Positions 9,122-16,706 of a DNA stretch of 64,000 bases are shown in pieces; position 1 is the first letter of the stretch; every line of letters starts with the position of its first letter. Under the pieces are notes generated by a model, which was not told the origin of the DNA, searched no databases, and saw only the letters and a program-made list of their open reading frames with translations. The position numbers and the translations under genes were made by a program. The DNA comes from Haliea sp. (GTDB lineage Bacteria; Pseudomonadota; Gammaproteobacteria; Pseudomonadales; Halieaceae): assembly GCA_002692965.1 (NCBI GenBank), contig NZNC01000015.1, positions 372,001-436,000 on the forward strand. The letters run 5' to 3'.

Positions 9122-9246
9122 GGCCGCGCGGGCGCGATACCTCAGCCCCAGCGGCCGGAGGGGCAAAGACGCAGCGATGCGGGTGTGTTTACCGGGAGGA
9201 CTGGGTAACATAGCGCGCTGCTGTGAACAGGTAGAAGGTATTTTTC

Positions 9247-10128
9247 TTGCAGACCAGAATTGTGTTGGCCGGCGCAGACGGGCAGCTTGGCCGCTCCCTT
9301 CAGGCCGCTGTACCCGAGGGTGTGCAGCTGGTGGCCCTGTCCCGGGGGCAATTGGACATCACGGACCCCGGGGCGGTGGCTGCGTGCGTACGCCAGCACA
9401 CACCCACGTGGGTCATCAACGCGGCGGCCTATACCGCGGTGGATCGCGCCGAAGAAGAGGTGCACCTGGCGATGGCGGTGAATGCCGAGGGCCCCGGTAA
9501 CCTGGCGGCCGCCTGCGCTGCCTCGGGTGCGCGCCTGATACAGGTATCCACCGACTTCGTCTTTGACGGTGCCCGCAGCACGCCCTACCCACCGGGAGCG
9601 CCCACTGCGCCCCTCGGTGCCTACGGCCGCAGCAAGCTGGTCGGGGAGCAGGCGGTGCAGGCTGCACTCCCGGAGGCCGTCATCCTGCGCACGGGCTGGG
9701 TGTATTCGCGGTTCGGCGGTAACTTCGTCAAGACCATGCTGCGGCTGATGGCCGAGCGCGACCAGCTGACGGTGGTGGATGACCAGGTGGGGACACCGAC
9801 CTGGGCACAGGGCCTGGCGCAGGCCATCTGGTCGGCGATTGCGCGCGCTGTTCCCGGGGGCGTTTACCACTGGAGCGATGCCGGCGTGTGCAGCTGGTAC
9901 GACTTCGCACAGGCGATTGCCGAGGAGGGGCATGCCCTGGGGCTCCTGCCCCGTACCCTCGCGCTGCGCCCGATACCCGCCAGCGACTACCCGACACCGG
10001 CCCGCCGCCCTGCCTTCAGCGTTCTCGACAAGCGCACTACCTGGGCGGCCCTGGAGCTGACCCCGCTACACTGGCGCGAGCAACTGCGGCGCATGCTGCT
10101 GGACTACAAGGACAATCCCGATGGCTAG
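9247..10128 (+). CDS. rmlD: dTDP-4-dehydrorhamnose reductase
   Basis: Performs the last step of dTDP-L-rhamnose synthesis, NAD(P)H reduction of dTDP-4-keto-L-rhamnose. The 293-residue protein has the Rossmann motif GADGQLGRSL at about residues 9-18, NAAAYTAVDRAEE near 58-70, the STDFVFDG motif and the catalytic YGRSK near 122-126. The chosen start is TTG at 9247: it follows AGAAGG at a good distance, and any later start would cut into the nucleotide-binding strand. Its end overlaps rmlB by 8 nt. Unlike the usual single rmlBDAC operon, here rmlD–rmlB face rmlC–rmlA tail to tail. Confidence 0.94.
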   Translation: MQTRIVLAGADGQLGRSLQAAVPEGVQLVALSRGQLDITDPGAVAACVRQHTPTWVINAAAYTAVDRAEEEVHLAMAVNAEGPGNLAAACAASGARLIQVSTDFVFDGARSTPYPPGAPTAPLGAYGRSKLVGEQAVQAALPEAVILRTGWVYSRFGGNFVKTMLRLMAERDQLTVVDDQVGTPTWAQGLAQAIWSAIARAVPGGVYHWSDAGVCSWYDFAQAIAEEGHALGLLPRTLALRPIPASDYPTPARRPAFSVLDKRTTWAALELTPLHWREQLRRMLLDYKDNPDG

Positions 10129-11185
10129 ATCATTGTTGGTGACCGGCGCCGCCGGCTTTATTGGCGCCAACTTCATGCACTACTGGCACGCCAGGCACCC
10201 CGGTGACACCCTGGTTGCGCTGGATGCCCTGACCTACGCTGGCAACCGCGCCAACCTCGCGGCGCTGGAGGCGAAACCCGGCTTCCACTTCGTGCACGCG
10301 GACATCCGCGATTACGAGGCGGTGCTGGCCGCCCTGCGTGAACATCGCGTCGATACCCTGGTGCACTTCGCCGCCGAGAGCCACGTCGACCGTTCGATCA
10401 CCGGGTCGGATGCCTTTATCGAGACCAATATCGTGGGCACGCACACCCTGCTCAAGGCGGCCCGGGAGCACTGGCTATCGGGCACGAGTCCGCGGGAGCA
10501 CCGCTTCCACCACGTCTCCACCGACGAAGTCTACGGCTCCCTGGGCGCGGATGACCCGGCCTTTCGCGAGGACCTGCAGTACCAGCCCAACTCGCCCTAC
10601 TCCGCCAGCAAGGCGGCTTCGGACCACCTGGTGCGGGCCTGGCACCATACCTATGGCTTGCAGGTGACCACCAGCAACTGCTCCAACAACTACGGACCCT
10701 GGCACTTCCCGGAGAAGCTGATTCCCCTGTGCCTGACCAATATCCTGCGCGGTCGCGAGCTGCCCATCTACGGAGATGGCAGCAACATTCGCGACTGGCT
10801 GTATGTGGAGGATCACTGCCGCGGTATCGAGCTGGTCCTGGAGCGCGGCCAGGTGGGCGAGTGCTACAACATCGGTGGCAATAACGAGTGGAGCAACCTG
10901 GCGATCGTCGAGCTGCTCTGCGACCAGCTGGATGCCTGCTTCCACAGTGACCCGGTGCTGGCGCAGCGCTTCCCCGATGCCCCCCAGGCCAATGGCGGCA
11001 GTGCCCGGGACCTGATTCGCTTTGTCAGCGATCGCGCCGGCCACGACTGGCGCTATGCCATCGACGCTGACAAGATCAGCCGGGAGCTCGGCTACGCCCC
11101 GCGGGAGACCTTCGAGAGCGGGCTGCGTCGCACCGTTGCCTGGTACCTGGCCAACGACAGTTGGTGGCGCCCGCTGCTGACCTGA
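10121..11185 (+). CDS. rmlB: dTDP-glucose 4,6-dehydratase
   Basis: Second enzyme of dTDP-L-rhamnose synthesis; an NAD+-dependent extended SDR converting dTDP-D-glucose to the 4-keto-6-deoxy sugar. The 354-residue product carries TGAAGFIGANF (residues 8-18), LDALTYAGNRANL, HFAAESHVDRSI, the dehydratase signature STDEVYGSL with the catalytic Asp-Glu pair, YSASKAASDHL with the Tyr/Lys pair, and the substrate-loop NNYGPWHFPEKLIPL. It overlaps rmlD, indicating one transcript, and converges on rmlC with about 50 nt between the stops. Confidence 0.97.
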   Translation: MARSLLVTGAAGFIGANFMHYWHARHPGDTLVALDALTYAGNRANLAALEAKPGFHFVHADIRDYEAVLAALREHRVDTLVHFAAESHVDRSITGSDAFIETNIVGTHTLLKAAREHWLSGTSPREHRFHHVSTDEVYGSLGADDPAFREDLQYQPNSPYSASKAASDHLVRAWHHTYGLQVTTSNCSNNYGPWHFPEKLIPLCLTNILRGRELPIYGDGSNIRDWLYVEDHCRGIELVLERGQVGECYNIGGNNEWSNLAIVELLCDQLDACFHSDPVLAQRFPDAPQANGGSARDLIRFVSDRAGHDWRYAIDADKISRELGYAPRETFESGLRRTVAWYLANDSWWRPLLT

Positions 11186-11235
11186 GTCAGTGGCCCGCTG
11201 CGGGCGCCCCTGTCGACCGGCTGTCGCTGCGGCGC

Positions 11236-11784
11236 TCAGTCGAGCAGCGGGGCATCCGCCCAGGCCAGGCCCTCGGCATCCTTGCCGGACAATTGCGGTG
11301 ATTCACCCGGGGGAATCGGCCAGTCGATGCCGACCCGGGGGTCATTCCAGGCCAGGGTGATCTCGCTTTTCGGATCGTAGTAGTCGGTGCACTTGTACTG
11401 GAAATCGGCCGACTCCGACAGCACGTAAAAGCCGTGGGCGAAACCCGGGGGAACCCAGAGCATGCGGTGGTTTTCCGCCGACAGTTCGGCGCCGAACCAC
11501 TGGCCCAGGGTCGGCGAGTCGCGGCGCAGGTCCACGGCGACGTCAAACACCGCGCCCGCAGTGACCCGCACCAGTTTGCCCTGGGTGTGGCGGGTCTGGT
11601 AGTGCAGCCCGCGCAGGATGCCCCGGGCGGAGCGGCTGTGATTGTCCTGGACGAAATCCAGGTCAAAGCCCGCCTCCCGGAAGGTAGCTGCATTCCAGCT
11701 TTCCAGAAAGAAGCCCCGCTCGTCGCCAAAGACCCGCGGCTGCAGCAGAAATACGCCGGGCAGAGATGTCGGTTCAAAAATCAT
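11236..11784 (-). CDS. rmlC: dTDP-4-dehydrorhamnose 3,5-epimerase
   Basis: Third step of dTDP-L-rhamnose synthesis, double epimerisation at C3 and C5. The 182-residue cupin has the usual RmlC length and motifs: [32 protein letters not shown] with the catalytic His61, [25 protein letters not shown] and the Tyr-rich KCTDYYDP segment. Its start lies inside the end of rmlA (11-nt overlap), so it is the second gene of the reverse-strand rmlA–rmlC pair. Confidence 0.96.
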   Translation of the reverse strand: MIFEPTSLPGVFLLQPRVFGDERGFFLESWNAATFREAGFDLDFVQDNHSRSARGILRGLHYQTRHTQGKLVRVTAGAVFDVAVDLRRDSPTLGQWFGAELSAENHRMLWVPPGFAHGFYVLSESADFQYKCTDYYDPKSEITLAWNDPRVGIDWPIPPGESPQLSGKDAEGLAWADAPLLD

Positions 11785-12685
11785 GCTCGATGACCCCCGC
11801 TTCCTGACTGACCACCTGTTTCAGATAGAGGCCATAACCGCTTTTTTCCAGTGGCGCGGCGAGCGACAGCAGCTGTTCGGTCTCGATATAGCCCATGCGC
11901 CAGGCGACCTCCTCGGGGCAGGCAATCTTCAGGCCCTGCCGCTCTTCGACCACGCGAATGAAGTTGGCCGCGTCGAGCAGCGAGTTGTGGGTGCCGGTAT
12001 CCAGCCAGGCGGTACCGCGGCTCATCACTTCCACCTGCAGGTCGCCGCGCTCCAGATAGGCGCGGTTGATGTCGGTAATTTCCAGCTCGCCGCGCGCCGA
12101 GGGCCGGATGTCGCGGGCGATGTCCACCACGTCATTATCATAGAAATACAGCCCGGTGACCGCGTAGTGTGAGCGCGGTTGAGCGGGCTTTTCCTCGATG
12201 TCGATGGCGCGGCCCTGACTGTCGAAACTGACCACGCCGTAGCGCTCGGGATCGTGAACGTAGTAGGCGAATACCGATGCGCCGGCGTCGCGGCTGGCGG
12301 CCTGGCGCAGGCTGCGGGTGAAGCCGCCGCCGTAGAAGATGTTATCCCCCAGCACCAGGGCCGCCGGATTGTCGCCAATGAAGTCGCGGCCCAGCAGAAA
12401 GGCCTGCGCCAGGCCGTCGGGGCTGGGCTGTACCGTGTAACTGATCTGGATGCCCCAGGCACTGCCGTCGCCGAGGAGGTCGCGGAAGGCCTGCTGGTCC
12501 CGGGGTGTGGTGATGATCAGGATCTCGCGGATGCCTGCCAGCATCAGGGTCGCCAGCGGGTAGTAGATCATCGGCTTGTCGTAGACCGGCATCAGCTGCT
12601 TGCTGACGGTGCTGGTCAGGGGGTGCAGGCGGGTCCCCGAGCCCCCGGCGAGAATGATTCCCTTGTACTGGCTGCTGGCGGGCAT
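11774..12685 (-). CDS. rmlA: Glucose-1-phosphate thymidylyltransferase
   Basis: First step of dTDP-L-rhamnose synthesis: glucose-1-phosphate plus dTTP gives dTDP-glucose. The 303-residue protein has the nucleotidyltransferase signature [14 protein letters not shown] at about 11-24, [17 protein letters not shown], the PDGLAQAF substrate loop and LGDNIFYGG with the metal-binding Asp. It is the promoter-proximal gene of the rmlA–rmlC pair; a perfect TATAAT box lies at 12717-12722. dTDP-glucose feedback, known for the family, cannot be judged from sequence. Confidence 0.97.
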   Translation of the reverse strand: MPASSQYKGIILAGGSGTRLHPLTSTVSKQLMPVYDKPMIYYPLATLMLAGIREILIITTPRDQQAFRDLLGDGSAWGIQISYTVQPSPDGLAQAFLLGRDFIGDNPAALVLGDNIFYGGGFTRSLRQAASRDAGASVFAYYVHDPERYGVVSFDSQGRAIDIEEKPAQPRSHYAVTGLYFYDNDVVDIARDIRPSARGELEITDINRAYLERGDLQVEVMSRGTAWLDTGTHNSLLDAANFIRVVEERQGLKIACPEEVAWRMGYIETEQLLSLAAPLEKSGYGLYLKQVVSQEAGVIEHDF

Positions 12686-12716
12686 GGTGCGGCTCCCTGG
12701 TCACGCAAAGTGGCCG

Positions 12717-12722
12717 ATTATA
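12717..12722 (-). promoter_or_regulatory. -10 element of the rmlA–rmlC promoter
   Basis: A perfect TATAAT on the reverse strand, giving a predicted start near 12710 and a leader of about 25 nt. The -35 region is weak (CGCGAA or TCCGCG at 16-18 nt), so an activator may be involved. Confidence 0.6.
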
Positions 12723-12767
12723 CGGGAAATTACAGCCATTCGCGGAGATACGGCGGGGAATGTGAAA

Positions 12768-12785
12768 GACTAACGATCGCTAGTC
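12768..12785. promoter_or_regulatory. 18-bp near-perfect palindrome between rmlA and the glycosyltransferase gene
   Basis: GACTAACGATCGCTAGTC, symmetrical at 16 of 18 positions (one mismatched pair). It lies between the two divergent promoters and has the size and spacing of a TetR-type operator. The same outer arms GACTA/TAGTC with the same 18-bp length recur at 57556-57573. Confidence 0.5.
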
Positions 12786-12815
12786 CAGGGCTGGCGCCGG
12801 CTGTCAGCGCACTGC

Positions 12816-12821
12816 TAGAAT
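12816..12821 (+). promoter_or_regulatory. Extended -10 element for the glycosyltransferase set
   Basis: TAGAAT preceded by TGC (extended -10 form), with a weak TGGCGC as possible -35 at 18 nt. The predicted transcript start is near 12828. The 18-bp palindrome lies just upstream, where a repressor or activator could act. Confidence 0.45.
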
Positions 12822-12832
12822 GAAGCTTCGCG

Positions 12833-14221
12833 GTGCTGCCCGGTCGTCGGTCGGTGTGGTATTCCGCTCCCGTTCCCGGACGCCGAACTCGAGGGGAAAC
12901 CACCATCAACTTCCTGGACACAGTGCCCAGCGTCAACCCGACGGAATCCGCCGGCAGCGCGCCGCCCGCGTCACAGTCGCTGCCTCAGCGTCCCCTGCGC
13001 ATCGCACTGCTTGGCTACCGCAGCAAGCCCACTGGTGGCGGCCAGGGTATCTATCTGCGCTACCTCAGCCGGGCCCTGTGTGAGGCGGGGCACCAGGTGG
13101 ACGTCATTTCCGGGCCGCCCTACCCGGAGCTGGATCCGGGGGTGCGTCTGATCCGGATTCCCAGCCTCGACTTGTTCGAGCACGGTCTGGCCTCCCTGCG
13201 GCCGCGCCACCTGCGATCTCTGAGCAATCTGATCGAGTGGTCGAGCAAGCTGACCGGGGGCTTCGCCGAGCCCTATACCTTTGGCCGCCGCGTGGTGAAA
13301 TACCTGCGCCGCCACGGCCACCGCTACGACCTGATCCACGACAATCAGAGCCTCAGTTACGGCATGCTGGAACTGCAGGCGCTGGGCCTGCCCCTGGTCA
13401 CCACCATCCATCACCCGATCACCAGTGATTTTCGCATCGCCCTCGAGGCCGCACCGCACTGGTGGGACCGCGTGCTGGTGCGCCGCTGGTACAGCTTCCT
13501 GCGCATGCAGCGCGCCGTGGCCCGGCAGCTGCACCATGTGGTCACGGTCTCGGACTGCTCGCGCCAGGACATTGCCCGGGATTTCGGCCTGCAGCCCGCG
13601 GGCATCGACCTGGTCCCCAACGGCGTGGATACCGAAGTTTTCTGTCCACGCCCCGAGGTGCCGCGCCAGCCCAGGCGCCTGATGAGTATCGCCTCGGCAG
13701 ATTCGCCCCTGAAGGGGCTGCGCTATCTGCTGCAGGCCTTTGCGTCGCTGTTGCAGCGCTGGCCGGACCTGGAGCTGGTGCTGGTGAGTCGCCCCGAGCC
13801 CGGCGGTGCCACCGAGCAGCTGATCGCCGCGCTGGGCATTGGCGACCGCTTGCGCCTGGTGAGTGGCATCACCACCGAGGAAATGGTGCAGCTCTACGCC
13901 GAGTCGAGCCTCGCGGTAGTGCCCTCGCTTTACGAAGGCTTCGGGCTGCCGGCCGGCGAGGCGATGGCCTGTGGGGTGCCGGTGGTCTCCACCGACGGTG
14001 GTGCCCTGCCAGAGGTGGTTGGTGACGCCGGGGTGATTGTCCCGGCGGGAGATGCCGGTGCCCTGGCGGAAGCGATTGCCGGGTTGCTGGAAGACCCGGA
14101 GCAACGGCAGTGCCTGGGGGAAAAGGGTCGGCAGAGAATTGTCGAGCGCTTCAGCTGGAGCGTGTGTGCCCGGGACATGGAGGCGCTGTACCGGCGTGTG
14201 ATCCAACATGCAGACCGTTGA
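12833..14221 (+). CDS. Glycosyltransferase, GT4 family
   Basis: Retaining GT-B glycosyltransferase that would transfer a sugar from a nucleotide donor onto an unknown acceptor. After about 55 low-complexity residues the GT-B fold begins with RIALLGYRSKPTGGGQGIYLRYL, then PLVTTIHHPIT, VSDCSRQDI, VPNGVDTEVF and the donor-site PSLYEGFGLPAGEAMACG with the E-x7-E pair. The start is uncertain. GTG 12833 gives the longest form but has no ribosome-binding site and lies about 5 nt from the predicted transcript start. A strong GAGGGG (12891-12896) sits 8 nt before an in-frame ATC at 12905, which may be the real start. It overlaps the next methyltransferase gene by 14 nt and opens a three-gene forward set. 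Confidence 0.85.
   Translation: MLPGRRSVWYSAPVPGRRTRGETTINFLDTVPSVNPTESAGSAPPASQSLPQRPLRIALLGYRSKPTGGGQGIYLRYLSRALCEAGHQVDVISGPPYPELDPGVRLIRIPSLDLFEHGLASLRPRHLRSLSNLIEWSSKLTGGFAEPYTFGRRVVKYLRRHGHRYDLIHDNQSLSYGMLELQALGLPLVTTIHHPITSDFRIALEAAPHWWDRVLVRRWYSFLRMQRAVARQLHHVVTVSDCSRQDIARDFGLQPAGIDLVPNGVDTEVFCPRPEVPRQPRRLMSIASADSPLKGLRYLLQAFASLLQRWPDLELVLVSRPEPGGATEQLIAALGIGDRLRLVSGITTEEMVQLYAESSLAVVPSLYEGFGLPAGEAMACGVPVVSTDGGALPEVVGDAGVIVPAGDAGALAEAIAGLLEDPEQRQCLGEKGRQRIVERFSWSVCARDMEALYRRVIQHADR
12891..12907 (+). promoter_or_regulatory. Strong ribosome-binding site in front of an in-frame ATC codon
   Basis: GAGGGG at 12891-12896 is followed after 8 nt by ATC (12905-12907), in frame with the glycosyltransferase; no ATG, GTG or TTG lies at a suitable distance. 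It argues for translation starting at an isoleucine codon, a rare but documented initiation codon (infC uses AUU). Confidence 0.4.
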
Positions 14222-14921
14222 TTTCCGCTTCCTGCCCCTGCGCCCCGGCGACCGCGTTCTCGACCTGGGCTGCGGGGAGGGGCGCCACAGCATCGGCACC
14301 TGGCTCCAGGGCCAGGTGCACGCCGTGGGCCTCGATCTCAGCCTGCCGGACCTGTGCACGGCCCGCCAGCGTGCGGCGGAGTTCACCCCGGCGGCGGACG
14401 GCCGGGAGCTCGGTTTTGTCCAGGGCAGTGCCCTGTCGCTGCCCTTTCCCGATGCCAGTTTTGACCGGGTGATCTGTTCCGAGGTGCTGGAGCACCTGCC
14501 CGACTACCGGGGTGCTCTGGCGGAAATGCGCCGGGTGCTGAAGCCCGGTGGGCTGCTCTGTATCAGCGTGCCGCGGGCCTGGCCGGAGCGCATCTGCTGG
14601 TGGCTGAGCCGGGAGTACCACGAGGTTCCCGGTGGCCATGTGCGCATCTTCGATATCGACAGGCTGCACGCCGAGGTCGAGGGGGTGGGCTTTACCGGCT
14701 ATCGCCGCCACGGTGCGCATGCCCTGCACAGTCCCTACTGGTGGTTGTGCTGCCTGTTCTGGCGCACCCGTGAAAGCAACCCGCTGGTTCGCCTCTACCA
14801 CCGCATGCTGGTCTGGGACATGCTCAGTGCGCCGCGTGTGACCCGGGTTCTCGAGCGCTTGCTGAACCCGCTGTTGGGCAAGAGCGTGGTGCTGTATTAC
14901 CGGGAGGGCGGCGAAACGTGA
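14208..14921 (+). CDS. Class I SAM-dependent methyltransferase
   Basis: A 237-residue Methyltransf_11-type enzyme. Motif I is VLDLGCGEGRHSIG near residues 17-30, motif II has the acidic VGLDLS, and motif III/IV reads FDRVICSEVLEHLPDYRGALAEMRRVLKPGGLL split across residues about 85-118. The acceptor is unknown. It starts 14 nt inside the glycosyltransferase gene, and its stop overlaps the GTG of the toroid gene, so the three are almost surely translated as a unit. The C-terminal part (WWLCCLFWRTRESNP) is rather hydrophobic, which could place it near membrane-bound lipid acceptors. Confidence 0.87.
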   Translation: MQTVDFRFLPLRPGDRVLDLGCGEGRHSIGTWLQGQVHAVGLDLSLPDLCTARQRAAEFTPAADGRELGFVQGSALSLPFPDASFDRVICSEVLEHLPDYRGALAEMRRVLKPGGLLCISVPRAWPERICWWLSREYHEVPGGHVRIFDIDRLHAEVEGVGFTGYRRHGAHALHSPYWWLCCLFWRTRESNPLVRLYHRMLVWDMLSAPRVTRVLERLLNPLLGKSVVLYYREGGET

Positions 14922-16003
14922 GCGGTCTGTATCTGAGCCGGGGCCTGTTCCCCCAGGAGTTTCTGCGACCCACGGTGGAGTTTCTTCTCGAGATCCAGCG
15001 CGCCGACGGAGAGATTCCCTGGTTCGAGGGGGGCTACACCGACCCCTGGGACCACGTCGAGGCGGCCATGGGCCTGTCGATTGGTGGCGAGCTGGAGGCC
15101 GCCGAGCGCGCCTACCACTGGCTCGCCGGGCTGCAACTGGCGGATGGCAGCTGGTGGGCTTCCTACCGCGGGCAGACGGTCGACAACAATCACCGGCGAG
15201 AAACCAATTTCGTCGCTTATATTGCCACGGGGGTCTGGCACCACTACCTGGTCAGCGGCAATCGCGACTTCCTCGCCGAACTGTGGCCGGTGGTGGAGCG
15301 CGCGGTGGAATTTGTCCTGCGCCTGCAGGGCCCCCGCGGCGAGATCGGTTGGGCGGTGGATACCGCAGGCAGGCCGCTGGAAGATGCCCTGGTGACCGGC
15401 TGCAGTTCCATTTTCAAGAGCCTGGAGTGCGCCCACAATATCGCTGTTGCCCTAGGGGAGCCGCGCCCCGAGTGGTTGCAGGCGCGCCAGCAGCTGGGGC
15501 AGGCTCTGCGCAGTCGCCCCGAGCGCTTTGATCGCACCTGGGAGAGCAAGGCGCGCTACTCCATGGACTGGTTCTACCCGGTGCTGACGGGGGTGCTCCA
15601 GGGGCGTCCCGCGCGAGAGCGCCTGGCGGCGCGCTGGTCGGAGTTCGTGCGGCCGGGCATGGGCTGCCGCTGTGTTGCCGACCAGCCCTGGGTCACCATC
15701 GCCGAATCCTGTGAGCTGGTGATGGCCCTGCTGGCCGCCGGCGACCACGCCCGTGCAGTGGAGCTGTACAGCTGGCTGCACCAGTGGCGCGACAGTGACG
15801 GCGCCTACTGGACCGGCTACCAGTTTGTCGAAGATCTGCTGTGGCCGGAGGAAAAACCCACCTGGACCGCGGGGGCGGTCCTCCTGGCGGCGGATGCCCT
15901 GACCAGTCACACCGCGGCGTCGAGTCTGTTCACCCGGGTTACCCTGCTGGAACCGGGTGCCGCCGGGCATCCCGCCCAACGCAGTCACCGCGACCCCGCC
16001 TGA
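14918..16003 (+). CDS. Alpha-toroid protein, prenyltransferase/squalene-cyclase-like repeat family
   Basis: A 361-residue soluble protein built from helical-hairpin repeats of the six-hairpin/alpha-alpha toroid kind. Repeat-like units read LLEIQRADGEIPWFEGGY, WLAGLQLADGSWWASY, LRLQGPRGEIGWAVD and WLHQWRDSDGAYWTGY; each has the G-x-x-W/Y ending of terpene-cyclase or prenyltransferase repeats. The D-x-D-D acid motif of squalene-hopene cyclases is absent, so cyclase activity is doubtful; a glycan-acting toroid enzyme is an alternative. GTG 14918 overlaps the methyltransferase stop. It is the third gene of the glycosyltransferase set and converges on a second methyltransferase gene. Confidence 0.72.
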   Translation: MSGLYLSRGLFPQEFLRPTVEFLLEIQRADGEIPWFEGGYTDPWDHVEAAMGLSIGGELEAAERAYHWLAGLQLADGSWWASYRGQTVDNNHRRETNFVAYIATGVWHHYLVSGNRDFLAELWPVVERAVEFVLRLQGPRGEIGWAVDTAGRPLEDALVTGCSSIFKSLECAHNIAVALGEPRPEWLQARQQLGQALRSRPERFDRTWESKARYSMDWFYPVLTGVLQGRPARERLAARWSEFVRPGMGCRCVADQPWVTIAESCELVMALLAAGDHARAVELYSWLHQWRDSDGAYWTGYQFVEDLLWPEEKPTWTAGAVLLAADALTSHTAASSLFTRVTLLEPGAAGHPAQRSHRDPA

Positions 16004-16070
16004 GGCGCGGCGGCAAGCCGGCGGACTCGCGTTGGCGTCGCCGCCCGCAGTCGCCCACTTGCGCGTCGCT

Positions 16071-16700
16071 TCAGAGGCGCTCCAGCAGTGCCAGGCTGCC
16101 TACCTGATCCCGCTGACGAAACAGGCCCGAGGCCAGTGCCAGGCGCAGTACCGCCCGCGGTGCCTGCCCGCCGGCGGCAGCGTCCGGGTAGACGTCGTGA
16201 ATGGCCAGCAGGCTGCCGCAGCGCAGGTGACCCACCCAGCAGCGGTAGTCGGTGAGGGCGGCATCCAGGCTGTGGCCGCCGTCGATGAACAGCATGCCCA
16301 GGGGCGTCTGCCAGTGGCGGGCGGCGACGGCCGACTGGCTGACCACCGGGACCACTGTCTCTTCCAGGCCGGCACGGCGCATGTTGTCGCGGAACTCCCG
16401 GAAGCTGTCGATGCCGTCGAGCTCGGGGTCGTAGAGCGCGGGGTCGTGAAACAGCTCGCCGCGCTGGTGCTCCTCGGAGCCGCGGTGATGGTCGAGAGCA
16501 AACACCGTGCCGCCCTGCTCCCGCACTGCCAGGCCCAGGTAGAGGGTGGACTTGCCACAGTAGCTGCCCACTTCAAGGATCGGGCCGAGATGGCAGGCCT
16601 CGCGCGCCGCCGTGTACAGCGCGGCAGCTTCCTCGTCCTCCAGGAAACCGCGGACCCCGCCGATCCAGGCGGGCAGCCCCGCCGGCACAGAACCCGGCAC
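16071..16700 (-). CDS. Class I SAM-dependent methyltransferase, Methyltransf_24/CmcI-like
   Basis: A 209-residue methyltransferase with motif I ILEVGSYCGKSTLYLG near 41-56, the acidic FALDHHRGSEEHQ near 68-80 and GMLFIDGGHSLDAALTDY near 134-151; LFIDGGHS is typical of the metal-dependent O-methyltransferase relatives grouped as Methyltransf_24. It starts 6 nt after the tolC stop and would be transcribed with tolC. Its 3' end faces the toroid gene. The two methyltransferases and the toroid gene therefore sit together although on different strands. Substrate unknown. Confidence 0.82.
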   Translation of the reverse strand: MPGSVPAGLPAWIGGVRGFLEDEEAAALYTAAREACHLGPILEVGSYCGKSTLYLGLAVREQGGTVFALDHHRGSEEHQRGELFHDPALYDPELDGIDSFREFRDNMRRAGLEETVVPVVSQSAVAARHWQTPLGMLFIDGGHSLDAALTDYRCWVGHLRCGSLLAIHDVYPDAAAGGQAPRAVLRLALASGLFRQRDQVGSLALLERL

Positions 16701-16706
16701 CGCTGT

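Noticed and set aside
11193-11205. Hairpin GCCCG-CTG-CGGGC between rmlB and rmlC
   Set aside because: 5-bp stem with no T-run; too weak to call a terminator although the position would fit.
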